Below, piece by piece: positions 54,436 to 62,310 of a stretch of 64,000 bases of DNA (position 1 is its first letter; each line of letters starts with the position of its first letter). Below the pieces are notes generated by a model. That model saw nothing but the letters and a program-made list of their open reading frames with translations, ran no database searches and had not been told where the DNA came from. The DNA lies in the NCBI GenBank assembly GCA_943331445.1, contig CALQLO010000008.1, positions 1 through 64,000 on the forward strand. Direction: 5' to 3'. This DNA comes from Akkermansia muciniphila. Its GTDB lineage: Bacteria; Verrucomicrobiota; Verrucomicrobiia; Opitutales; UBA953. The position numbers were made by a program, and so were the translations under genes.

Positions 54436-55800
54436 TTAAGCGGCGAACGCCTTGAGGCGGGCGAGGGTGGTATCGCGGCCGAGGACACGCAGGACGCCCA
54501 GCAGGTGCGCACCGCCGCCTTGGCCGGAAATCGCAAAGCGGGCCGGCGCAAAGTAGTCGGTCGGTTTGCGTTCGTTGGCGGTGCCGACGGCGGCGAAGGC
54601 GGCTTCGAGTGCAGGCTCGGTCCATTCGGCAGCTTCGAGCGTGGGTAGCAGTTCGCGGATACGGGCAACAGGGTCGCCGCCCTTCTTCTTGAGGTTGGCC
54701 ATGGCCCCCTCGTCTTTCTTGAAGTCAGCCGTAAAGAAGAAACCCATGAACTCAGGCAGGTGTTCCAGTGAGATGACTTTCTCCTGCACGATGCCGAGGA
54801 CTTCGGCCAGGCGAGTTTCCGAGACGGAGGCATCGATCGTCTTGGTTTCAATCAGGATCGGACGGGCGAGCGTGGCGAAATCGGCGGCGGGCAGCAGGCG
54901 AAGCGTCTGCGCGTTGATGTGCGACATCTTGCGTTCGTCGAAGCGGGCGTTGGATTGGTGCACCGCGGAAATCTCGAACTGACGGATGATTTCGTCGATC
55001 GGGAGCACTTCCTTGCCGTCGGCAGGCGTCCAGCCGAGCAGGCAGAGGTAGTTGCGGACGGCGGCAGGCAGGTAGCGGCGCTGCTGGTATTCCTCGATGA
55101 GGGCACCCTTATCGCGCTTGGACATCTTGCCCGGCCCATCGGTCTTGAGGATGAGCGGGATGTGGGCGTATTTCGGAGGTTCGACGCCGAAGGCTTTGAA
55201 AATCTCGAGATGCTTGGAGGTATTGGAGAGGTGGTCTTCGCCGCGGATGACGTGCGTAATCTTCATCTCGATATCGTCGACGACGTTCACGAAGTGGAAG
55301 ACCGGCTCGCCGTTGGAACGGAAGAGCACGAAGTCACGATCCTCGGCGCGAGCGACTTGTCCGCGGACCATGTCATGCAGCACCATCGGGGCGGCATCGA
55401 CCTTTTCGATTTCCTTCTTCAGGTGATCATCGAAGACGGTGGAGCGGGCGCCTTCGAGGCGGAGCCACCAGGCACCGTCTTTTTCATAAGCGCGTCCCTT
55501 GGCGGCCAGCTCTTTCAGCTTCGCCTGATAAAGTTCGGTACGTTGGGATTGGAAGTAGGGACCATACTCACCGCCAACGGAGGGGCCTTCATCCCAGTCC
55601 ATACCGAGCCAGTGCATTGAATCGAGGATGACTTGGAGGAAGGCTTCCGAGTTCCGTTCTTTATCCGTATCTTCGATGCGGAGGATAAACTTACCTCCCG
55701 TGTGGCGGGCGTAGAGCCAGTTGAATAGGGCCGTCCGGGCGCTTCCGATATGGAAGAAGCCGGTGGGGCTGGGAGCGAAGCGGACGCGGACCTGGGACAT
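54436..55800 (-). CDS. gltX: Glutamyl-tRNA synthetase
   Basis: 454 residues from ATG 55798-55800 ([20 protein letters not shown]). HIGH is present as FHIGSARTA, and the KMSKS loop is [15 protein letters not shown]. The catalytic domain has [20 protein letters not shown] and the C-terminal anticodon-binding domain is all-alpha ([20 protein letters not shown] onward). The length is slightly short but normal for the family. The open frame to 56061 is upstream intergenic. It is followed by glnS after 7 bp on the same strand. An intrinsic terminator at 55904-55933 separates it from the chaperone gene upstream. Confidence 0.95.
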   Translation of the reverse strand: MSQVRVRFAPSPTGFFHIGSARTALFNWLYARHTGGKFILRIEDTDKERNSEAFLQVILDSMHWLGMDWDEGPSVGGEYGPYFQSQRTELYQAKLKELAAKGRAYEKDGAWWLRLEGARSTVFDDHLKKEIEKVDAAPMVLHDMVRGQVARAEDRDFVLFRSNGEPVFHFVNVVDDIEMKITHVIRGEDHLSNTSKHLEIFKAFGVEPPKYAHIPLILKTDGPGKMSKRDKGALIEEYQQRRYLPAAVRNYLCLLGWTPADGKEVLPIDEIIRQFEISAVHQSNARFDERKMSHINAQTLRLLPAADFATLARPILIETKTIDASVSETRLAEVLGIVQEKVISLEHLPEFMGFFFTADFKKDEGAMANLKKKGGDPVARIRELLPTLEAAEWTEPALEAAFAAVGTANERKPTDYFAPARFAISGQGGGAHLLGVLRVLGRDTTLARLKAFAA

Positions 55801-55903
55801 GGGTAAAGAGAGAATAAGAGGGCCGGAGGGCCCGAAGGAAAGGCGTAAGGGGGTCGGGGGTATAGGGCAAGAAGGGAGGGGCTTACCTTGGGGCGATGGG
55901 CAC

Positions 55904-55933
55904 AAAAAAGGACAGGGGTGAGCCTGTCCTTTT
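55904..55933 (-). terminator. Intrinsic terminator after the SurA/PpiD-like gene
   Basis: Stem AAAAGGACAGG / CCTGTCCTTTT (55906-55916 and 55923-55933) with a 6-nt loop. On the minus strand the T run follows the hairpin. It lies 18 bp after the stop codon of the upstream gene. Confidence 0.88.
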
Positions 55934-55951
55934 GCCTGCCAGAGCTCTGGC

Positions 55952-57538
55952 TTACTTTTTCTCGACGGGGGTGAGGTCGCGAAGCAGACCACCGCCGATA
56001 CGGTTGGCGTTGTTCTGGGAGACCCGCTGAGCGAATAGACGGCCTTCTTCGATGCCGGCATTATCCTTGGGCATCTCGGACTTGGCGGCGCGGATAAAGA
56101 CGTAGTCTCCGGAGATCGTCCGGAGACCCGGGGTCACCTTGCCAACCCCTGCGGTCGCAATGGCGAGGCCGGTGTCTTCATTCGGGCTGTTGAGGGCTTC
56201 GGGAAGGTTAACGATGGGGAAGGCGGGCGGTGAGGTGAGTGCCAGGCCGTGGGCCTTGGCGCTGTCAGCGAAACTCTTTCCGGCAGCGGCTTCGGTCTGG
56301 ATGGCCTTGCTCAGGTTATTGATTTCTTCGCTGAGCAGGCGGTTGCGGGCGGTTGCTTGCCAGTTCTCAATGGCCTTGGGTTTGACTTCTTCAAAGGTCG
56401 GCAGGCGATCTGGGGTGCGCTTATTGAGGAAGATGAAAACCGCTCCCTCGTCGTTGGGGAAGACGGCGGTGCGCCATTCTTTATCAGTGAGTTCGCCTGC
56501 GAGGCGGAGGGCGGCCGCCGGGATGCCGGCAACGACCGGGGCGCTGCCTGACTCGAAGGTGGCGACGGTGGTCAGGGTTGCATTCTTGCTCTTCAGCCAT
56601 TTGACGAATTCCGCGTTATCGGCCTTGGTGGTATCGAGCGGGAACTTGTCCACGAGGGCGTTATCGATATCTCCGGAGAAATTATGGATCGCCCGGTCGC
56701 GGCGAACGAGTTTTTCGAGTTCAGCGCGCTTCGCGAGGGCCTGTTCCTTGACCTTCAGCGGGTCAAATTTGAATTTCTCAGCCACATTGTACCCCATGGT
56801 GATAATCTCTTCATCGCTGACCGGGGCCGTGTCGGCATCGGTGGGTTTGAGAACGACCGTCGTAACGGCGACTTTGGCGGGAATTCGGTAATTTTCAACA
56901 TTGGCAGCGAAGGCGGCCTTCGCTTTTTCTTCATCCACTTTCACCACGGGCTTGAACTTTGCGGAGTCAAAGCGGGCGACGTCTACGGTCCAGAGTGAGC
57001 GGACGCGCTCAACGGTGCGTTTGACCTGGCTGGTGGTGGCGTGGCCGGGGCCGCCGAGCGTGCCGACTGCCTTGTTGATGCGCCAGGCGTCCTTGATGAA
57101 GGCTTCGAATCGGAAGCGGGTTTCGATGTCGGTGGCACTGAGTTGCTTGGAGGCGAGATCGATGAACTTATTCAGGGCATCGCCGGCATCTTTGGTCTGG
57201 GGGCCAGAGGTTGCTTCCCGGGCGAGCTTACGGATCTCGGTTTCGGAGGGGTTGGGCACCTCGAGGGCATCGGCGAGTTTCAATTCGGCGACCCACTGTT
57301 TGAGGGCTTCTTCGCCACCAGCCATGCGTTGGCCCGAAAAGAAGTTGGCATCCGCGAAGCGGCGGCGGATGGAGGTGTCATTGAGATCGACCCCCATGTA
57401 CATGTAAGATCCGTTGCCTTTGAGGGCACCGCGTCCGGCGAAACCGTAGAAGACGAAGGACACGACGATGATCACCAGCAGGAAGCTGAAGATCAGACGG
57501 TGGTGTTTGCCGGTGGCGTTCTGGAGCCAAGTAATCAT
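55952..57538 (-). CDS. SurA/PpiD-like membrane-anchored periplasmic chaperone
   Basis: 528 residues. One N-terminal membrane helix (MITWLQNATGKHHRLIFSFL) anchors a periplasmic part with a SurA_N-like helical region (about 60-230, VAELKLADALEVPNPSETEI) and a long C-terminal alpha region. The start and topology are those of PpiD. The usual parvulin-type PPIase core with its conserved GG...LG motif was not found; the relevant part (AIETWQATARNRLL-like) is helical, so the protein may be a chaperone without isomerase activity. It is divergent from folA (96 bp apart) and has its own terminator. Confidence 0.72.
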   Translation of the reverse strand: MITWLQNATGKHHRLIFSFLLVIIVVSFVFYGFAGRGALKGNGSYMYMGVDLNDTSIRRRFADANFFSGQRMAGGEEALKQWVAELKLADALEVPNPSETEIRKLAREATSGPQTKDAGDALNKFIDLASKQLSATDIETRFRFEAFIKDAWRINKAVGTLGGPGHATTSQVKRTVERVRSLWTVDVARFDSAKFKPVVKVDEEKAKAAFAANVENYRIPAKVAVTTVVLKPTDADTAPVSDEEIITMGYNVAEKFKFDPLKVKEQALAKRAELEKLVRRDRAIHNFSGDIDNALVDKFPLDTTKADNAEFVKWLKSKNATLTTVATFESGSAPVVAGIPAAALRLAGELTDKEWRTAVFPNDEGAVFIFLNKRTPDRLPTFEEVKPKAIENWQATARNRLLSEEINNLSKAIQTEAAAGKSFADSAKAHGLALTSPPAFPIVNLPEALNSPNEDTGLAIATAGVGKVTPGLRTISGDYVFIRAAKSEMPKDNAGIEEGRLFAQRVSQNNANRIGGGLLRDLTPVEKK

Positions 57539-57634
57539 TCGGTCAACCTACCCCAGCCTTTCGGCGGGTGTCAATCAGTCCAGCGGCCCGCCCCAGCGCT
57601 TGCATCCCGCAGGGTTATTAACATCCCTTGGGGA

Positions 57635-58129
57635 GTGCCCAAACCCCTCCAATGCATCGTCGCAGTGGCCCGAAACGGGGTCATTGGCGCCGCGGGCAAG
57701 CTTCCTTGGCATATCCCGGAGGACTTAACCTGGTTCATGGAGCAGACGGCTGGCGGGGTGATGATCGAGGGGCCTGCCTGCTATGCCGAACTCGGCCGGG
57801 CGTTGCCGGGCCGCGGGACGGTCGTGGTATCGCGTGATGCCACGAGGGAGTTTCCGGGAGCGGAGAAAGCCGCGAGCCTCGCGGAGGCAATCGTGATCGC
57901 CGACCGGATGGACGATTGGGCGGGGCCGATTTGGATTACGGGCGGCGAGCGCATCTACGCCGAAGGGCTGCCGCTCTGCGACCGACTTTATATTACCCTT
58001 ATAGACCGTGATTTTGCCGGGGACCGTCTCTTCCCGGCGGACTGGCGGCAGCTTTTCACCAAGCTTGTTTCGTCTAAGTCGGGAAGCCAGGATGGGCTGG
58101 GGTATGCGTTTGAAGTTTGGGAGCGATAA
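57635..58129 (+). CDS. folA: Dihydrofolate reductase, divergent
   Basis: 164 residues starting at GTG 57635 (VPKPLQCIVAVARNGVIGAA). DHFR features present are IVAVARNGVIGAAGKLPWHI (start of the fold), DL after PE, and the NADPH-binding glycine pair in IWITGGERIYAEGLPLCDRL. The segment that normally reads MGRKTYESI is replaced by MIEGPACYAELG, so the phosphate-contacting Arg/Lys and Thr are missing; the enzyme may be divergent or use a changed cofactor site. The start is placed where homology begins; a frame open to 57041 overlaps ppiD and is rejected. Its last codons form one arm of a 15-bp perfect hairpin with the sequence after the stop. Confidence 0.85.
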   Translation: MPKPLQCIVAVARNGVIGAAGKLPWHIPEDLTWFMEQTAGGVMIEGPACYAELGRALPGRGTVVVSRDATREFPGAEKAASLAEAIVIADRMDDWAGPIWITGGERIYAEGLPLCDRLYITLIDRDFAGDRLFPADWRQLFTKLVSSKSGSQDGLGYAFEVWER

Positions 58130-58168
58130 ACGCCCAAACTTCAAACGAGGGGACACGTGGGCAAGGGA
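58107..58168. repeat. 15-bp stop-codon hairpin after folA and half A module
   Basis: CGTTTGAAGTTTGGG (58107-58121, the last codons of folA) is perfectly complementary to CCCAAACTTCAAACG (58133-58147). The 11-nt loop holds the TAA stop. Immediately after comes GAGGGGACACGTGGGCAAG (58147-58165), the same A-module start as after ruvA. Confidence 0.85.
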
Positions 58169-58181
58169 GGATGATGCAAAG

Positions 58182-58388
58182 GGTAGGGCGGCCATTGCCA
58201 TGGCCGCCGTTCGCCGAATGGTGAACGCAGGGTAGGGGCGTGGCTACGCCGCGCCCTTTGTCGTCGGGCATGACGTAGTCCTGCCCCTACCTATGGCCAC
58301 CATTCGGCGGCCAAGAGGCCACACTGTCGTGATGGTAATCACGTCCCTACCCGATGTAGCTAGGGCAGCACGCAGTGGCGCCCCTACC
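58182..58388. repeat. Nested B elements and a short chimeric unit before the CE15 gene
   Basis: An outer B element spans 58182-58351. A second complete B element lies inside it at 58231-58291, with its own GGTAGGG/CCCTACC ends. The flanks of the inner unit, CGCCGAATGGTG (58212-58223) and CACCATTCGGCG (58298-58309), are a perfect inverted repeat. A short unit at 58360-58388 joins the left half of the CAGCACGC type to the right half of the GCAGTGGCG type. Confidence 0.82.
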
Positions 58389-58428
58389 TCGGCCTTGCCC
58401 AGGTCGGCGCACCCCCCATAGTTGCGGC

Positions 58429-59703
58429 ATGCTGCTCCCCATGCTCCTGCTTGCCGCCATTCCTCCGACTATTTCCGATGAAGCGAAGGTGCCGCCGTAT
58501 ACGCTTCCGGATCCGCTCGTCTGTGCGGATGGCCGTAAGGTGACGGATGCCAAGATGTGGAATGAAGTTCGTCGACCGGAGGTCTTCCGCCTCGTCGAGG
58601 AGAACATGTTCGGCCGCACGCCGGATACCCGTAAACTGCAGGCCGACGCGGTGGTCGAGGTTCGCGAGCAGGGTAAGGATGCTTTAGGCGGCAAGGCCAC
58701 GCGCACGCAGTTCAAGGTCTGGCCAATCGGTAAGAAGGGTCCGTCATTCGACATGCTGCTCTACGTGCCTAACGCGGCCAAGCGTCCGGTGCCGGTGTTT
58801 GTTGGCCTGAGCTTCGGGGGAAATTACACCACCATCGAAGACCCCGCGGTCTTTCTCCCGTCCACTTGGGTTTCTAAACAGTGGGCTTTGAATGATGGCA
58901 GTAATCGCGCCGACCCCAAGCTTCGGGGCAGCCAATCCCGTCGCTGGGAAATCGGGTATCTCATCGACCGCGGCTATGCAGTGGCCACGGCTTATTACGG
59001 CGATTTCGAGGCAGATTTTCCGGAAGGCTGGAAGGAAGGTTTTCGCGCGGCCATCTCCCCGGCGGGAGTGAACACGCAATGGAAGGATGGCGAATGGGCG
59101 GCCATCGGTTGCTGGGCTTGGGGGATGTCCCGCATGCTTGATGTCCTGGAAACGGTGCCGGCCATCGACGCCCAGCGCGCCATTGCGCATGGCCATTCGC
59201 GCCTCGGTAAGGCTGGCCTCTGGGCCGGTGCCCAAGACCAACGTTTCGCTTTCGTGATTTCCAATGACTCTGGTTGCGGTGGGGCAGCGCTTAACAAGCG
59301 CATCTTCGGTGAGACCGTTGGCGTCATCTCTGGCTATTATAAAGGCCGCGGCTTCCCGCACTGGTTCACGGCGCGTTTTGCAACTTTCTCCGAGCGCGAG
59401 GAGTTCATGCCGCTCGATGCCCATTACCTGCTGGCCTTAGTCGCACCTCGCCCGCTCTACGTCGCCAGCGCTAAGGAAGACAGCTGGGCCGATCCGGTTG
59501 GCGAATTTCTCGGTGCGGTGCATGCCGATCCTGTTTACCATGTGATGGGTCTGCCCGGCTTAGGTACCAAGGAGTATCCACCCCTCAGCAAGTCCGTTGG
59601 GACCACGGTCGGTTACCATGTGCGCCCGGGCGTTCACGATATCCTGTTAGAAGACTGGAAAAACTACGCGGATTTCGCTGACCGAGTGCTGGCGAGGAAA
59701 TAA
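58429..59703 (+). CDS. CE15-like glucuronoyl esterase/carbohydrate esterase
   Basis: 424 residues. The start MLLPMLLLAAIPPTISDEAK has a short hydrophobic signal-like segment. An alpha/beta hydrolase fold carries the nucleophile motif AHGHSRLGKAGLWAGAQDQR, corresponding to the GCSRxGKGAL motif of CE15 glucuronoyl esterases, with histidine in place of the usual cysteine-type residue. A block FVISNDSGCGGAALNKRI follows, and the likely catalytic histidine is in VRPGVHDILLEDWKNYADFA. Members cleave ester links between glucuronoxylan and lignin, so plant-polymer use is plausible. The in-frame ATG at 58441 is an alternative start. The frame extending to 58375 enters the repeats and is rejected. Confidence 0.85.
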   Translation: MLLPMLLLAAIPPTISDEAKVPPYTLPDPLVCADGRKVTDAKMWNEVRRPEVFRLVEENMFGRTPDTRKLQADAVVEVREQGKDALGGKATRTQFKVWPIGKKGPSFDMLLYVPNAAKRPVPVFVGLSFGGNYTTIEDPAVFLPSTWVSKQWALNDGSNRADPKLRGSQSRRWEIGYLIDRGYAVATAYYGDFEADFPEGWKEGFRAAISPAGVNTQWKDGEWAAIGCWAWGMSRMLDVLETVPAIDAQRAIAHGHSRLGKAGLWAGAQDQRFAFVISNDSGCGGAALNKRIFGETVGVISGYYKGRGFPHWFTARFATFSEREEFMPLDAHYLLALVAPRPLYVASAKEDSWADPVGEFLGAVHADPVYHVMGLPGLGTKEYPPLSKSVGTTVGYHVRPGVHDILLEDWKNYADFADRVLARK

Positions 59704-59772
59704 GGCGGCCGGCACGGGTTGCCTCGGGAAGGATTGACTAAGTATCAATTCGGAGGAATTTACCTCCTTCAC

Positions 59773-59847
59773 GCTCCTGTATTTCAATGGATAGAATGCT
59801 AGCCTCCGAAGCCGGCGATTTGGGTTCGACTCCCAACGGGAGCACCA
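59773..59847 (+). tRNA. tRNA-Arg (CCG anticodon), with stem mismatches
   Basis: Acceptor GCTCCTG pairs with CGGGAGC, followed by discriminator A and encoded CCA (59845-59847). The T-arm is TTGGG-TTCGACT-CCCAA. The anticodon loop CTCCGAA gives CCG, reading CGG. Two oddities are an A-C mismatch in the anticodon stem (CTAGC/GCCGG) and T-T at the top of the D stem, so it may be divergent. Confidence 0.8.
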
Positions 59848-59852
59848 CTTTT

Positions 59853-60017
59853 GGGCGAGCCTAGCTCGCCAGGGGTAGGGTCAGGGGTTGGGGTAGGGAT
59901 GCGATTGCCATCGCATCCGTTCGACTCCGAGGCCGGAAGTCATCGGCCCTTGGCTAGCCACGGTCGATGTCTTGGCGTGCCGTTTCAAACGGACGTGATG
60001 GTAATCACGTCCCTACC
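59853..60017. repeat. Hairpin, G-run tract and B element between tRNA-Arg and the MFS gene
   Basis: GGCGAG-CCTAG-CTCGCC at 59854-59870 could act as the tRNA terminator hairpin. Next comes a G-run tract (59871-59898). The B element at 59892-60017 has arm hairpins GCGAT-TGCC-ATCGC and GTGAT-GGTA-ATCAC, and its last base is the first base of the MFS stop codon. Confidence 0.75.
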
Positions 60018-61279
60018 TATTGAACCTTCTCTTCCCGCTCTCCCGTGACCTTGCTGCCGACGGTGAGCATGACGATCAGGCCGATGACGGCGTAGCAGAT
60101 CGAAGAGCCGAGCAGCACGTTGCGTAATTTGAAGACGTCGGTCATCCAGCCCATGATGATCGCGGCGAAGGGCAAGAAGCCGAAGAAGCTCAAGCCGGCG
60201 ACGGCCGAGACGCGACCGCGTAGCTCGGCGGGCGAGCGTTCCTGGACGATGGTATTGGCGAGGCCGACGAGCGTCGAGACGCCGACGGCGAGGCAGACGA
60301 GCGAGACGCCAGCCCAGATGAGGTCATGCGACTGGCTGAGGCTGACGAGTGCGCCGCAGGCGAGGACCATGCCGGTGAGGATGGCGAGTCGACGGAGGCT
60401 CGGGCGGAGGGCCATGATGAGCAGCGAGCCTGAGACCGAACCAAATCCAGAGCACAGCATCAAGAGTCCCATCTGCTCCGGCGTGGCGTGGAGGTCATTC
60501 TTCGCGTAGAGCGGTAACAACACGATGATGACCGGGAAGACGAAGAGCGTGTTGGTGGCGAGGAGGGCGACCATCGCCAGGCTCGGCTTGTCTTGACGGA
60601 CGTGGCGGAAGCCTTCGCCCGCGCCGCCTTGGCGTTTCTGTTCTTCTTCGACCGTGCCCTGCGGACGGCGGGGTAGCGTGGCCAAGGCGACCATCAGCGC
60701 GATGAAAGAGACTGCATTCAGGTAGAAGGCCCATTCGGCACCGTAACGTCCGACGAGGAAGCCAGCGGCGGCCGGGCCGACGAGGCGGGTGGCGTGGAAG
60801 ACTGCACGGTCCACGGAGATGGCTTTGGCGACGTTCTCCTTGGCAACGAGTTCCGGCACGATGGCGGCGGCGGCAGGCATCTCGAACGAACTGGAAATCC
60901 CGAGTAAGGCCGCGGCTACGATGAGGTGCCAGGTGTGTAAGGAGTCGTGCGCGATGAGCTGGCCAATCGCGAGGGCGAAGCCGATTTGCGCCAGTTGGCA
61001 GACCTGCAGGATGAAGCGTTTGTCATGGCGATCGGCATACGCACCGCCGAGCCGAAAGAGTCCCAGCATAACGAGACCACTCGCGAGGTGTGGCGCCGCC
61101 TGTAGAAGGCCTTCGTAGCGCTGTAGTCCGTCGCGGACCACGACTTCGGTCATCACCCAGCCGAGTGCCATCCCTTGCATCCAGGTGCCCGTCATGGAAA
61201 TCCCTTCACCGACCATGTAGCGGGTGAACGGCCCGTTGGGGAAGCGTTCACCGTTGGGACTGGCGGAGGACTCGTGCAT
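60017..61279 (-). CDS. MFS transporter of the EntS/transmembrane secretion effector type
   Basis: 420 residues from ATG 61277-61279 (MHESSASPNGERFPNGPFTR). The N-terminal FTRYMVGEGISMTGTWMQGM is the conserved first helix region of the MFS_3 family. Twelve membrane helices fit the sequence, with the loop motif YADRHDKRFILQVCQLAQIG between helices 2 and 3 and a cytoplasmic loop rich in charges around PRRPQGTVEEEQKRQGGAGE. Relatives include enterobactin exporter EntS, but the substrate here is unknown. The longer frame to 61318 is upstream intergenic. No siderophore genes are in the window to support a specific role. Confidence 0.87.
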   Translation of the reverse strand: MHESSASPNGERFPNGPFTRYMVGEGISMTGTWMQGMALGWVMTEVVVRDGLQRYEGLLQAAPHLASGLVMLGLFRLGGAYADRHDKRFILQVCQLAQIGFALAIGQLIAHDSLHTWHLIVAAALLGISSSFEMPAAAAIVPELVAKENVAKAISVDRAVFHATRLVGPAAAGFLVGRYGAEWAFYLNAVSFIALMVALATLPRRPQGTVEEEQKRQGGAGEGFRHVRQDKPSLAMVALLATNTLFVFPVIIVLLPLYAKNDLHATPEQMGLLMLCSGFGSVSGSLLIMALRPSLRRLAILTGMVLACGALVSLSQSHDLIWAGVSLVCLAVGVSTLVGLANTIVQERSPAELRGRVSAVAGLSFFGFLPFAAIIMGWMTDVFKLRNVLLGSSICYAVIGLIVMLTVGSKVTGEREEKVQ

Positions 61280-61347
61280 GGGACGGGGCAAAGTTGGGGA
61301 CAATGCCCCAAAGTGCAAAAGGAATGGTGTTGGGCGGGCAGCAGGTG

Positions 61348-61571
61348 TTGGCGGTTAGCGGATGGCGGATGGCGGTTGGGGCAGGCGAAAGCCCAAGCAC
61401 TGCCTCGGAAAATTCAGGTGGCGGGTGGCAGGCCCGGGTGGCAGGCCGCTTCAATACTCGGTACAGTTGCCTCAGTGGGCGCTATGTCGTGACGCGGTCC
61501 CGACCCTACCCATTCAGTGAATACTGGTGGGCCAGGTTTTTATCCCAGCCGCTAACCGCCAACCGCTCACC
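61348..61571. repeat. E modules and related short repeats between the MFS and SGNH genes
   Basis: An E module at 61348-61380 and an inverted E module at 61547-61571 enclose tandem GGGTGGCAGGC words (61419-61450) and the right end of a short B unit (GACCCTACCC, ending 61511). The inverted E module stands 4 bp from the SGNH stop codon. Nothing else is seen in this gap. Confidence 0.65.
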
Positions 61572-61575
61572 GCGA

Positions 61576-62289
61576 TTACCTTTTAAATGCGGCCTCCGTC
61601 GCCTTCCAAGCCGCGTCGACTGCCGGCTTCAGCACGCTGGCGATGGCCTTGTAGCCATCGGCGTCGGGGTGCAGGTTGTCCTTCAGGTAGCTGCCTGGCT
61701 TGCCTTCGCCGCTGGGCAGGTTGAGCGCGGGGTTGATGTCTACGAAGAAGAGGTTTTTGCCGTCCTTGCAGAGTTGAGCGAGCTGGCGGTTGTATTCATC
61801 GAGCAGGGGCCACTTGGCTTTGCGGGAAGGGGCACGGGTGGTGGCGATGAAGACAAAGGCGCAATCGGGATTTTCTTTGCGGACGCGTTCGATGTATTCG
61901 CGGATGCGGCCGATCGGGGCGGCCGGTTCGTCGCCCGCATTCACGTCGTTGCCGCCACACTGGTAGGCAATCACGCGCGGGTGGTAGGGTAGCGTGATGC
62001 GGTCCATGTAGCCGTTGACTTCGGTCGTATAGGAGCCGCCAAAACCACGATTAATCACTGGGTAGGGCTTCATCTCCTCGGCGACGTTCTTCCACATGCG
62101 GAGCGTGCTGGCGCCGCTGAAGAGCAGGGCGTGCTGGGGCGGAGGGTTGGCCTTATCGGCGGCTTCGAAGGCGGCGATATCCTTGGCCATCCGCAGCGGT
62201 TGCTGGGCCAGCGGGGTGTGAGGCTTGGCGACGTCAGCCGCAAAGCTGGCGACAGCCAGAAGGCACGAGAGTAGGAGGGAGGAACGCAT
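61576..62289 (-). CDS. SGNH/GDSL-like hydrolase, exported
   Basis: 237 residues with signal MRSSLLLSCLLAVASFAADV. It is an SGNH-fold esterase relative. Block I is atypical: LLFSGASTLRMWKN, with GAST in place of GDS. Block II-III is VINRGFGGSYTTEVNGY then VIAYQCGGNDVNAGDEPAAP, with the glycine and asparagine (GGND) of the oxyanion hole. Block V is LKDNLHPDADGYKAI with catalytic Asp and His. The substrate is likely an acetylated carbohydrate. A close paralogue is encoded next to it at 62311-62997, about 21 bp away, so the two are a tandem pair. Confidence 0.85.
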   Translation of the reverse strand: MRSSLLLSCLLAVASFAADVAKPHTPLAQQPLRMAKDIAAFEAADKANPPPQHALLFSGASTLRMWKNVAEEMKPYPVINRGFGGSYTTEVNGYMDRITLPYHPRVIAYQCGGNDVNAGDEPAAPIGRIREYIERVRKENPDCAFVFIATTRAPSRKAKWPLLDEYNRQLAQLCKDGKNLFFVDINPALNLPSGEGKPGSYLKDNLHPDADGYKAIASVLKPAVDAAWKATEAAFKR

Positions 62290-62310
62290 GATATTGTGGG
62301 AGGCGGTTTG

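Noticed and set aside
54429-54851. N-terminal extension of glnS
   Set aside because: It is gltX read in another frame; [20 protein letters not shown] is the natural start.
55801-55903. Small gene in the gap before gltX
   Set aside because: No start with ribosome-binding site or convincing frame; the region contains only the terminator and G-rich sequence.
57041-57634. Upstream open frame of folA
   Set aside because: It is antisense to the SurA/PpiD-like gene; DHFR homology starts at 57635.
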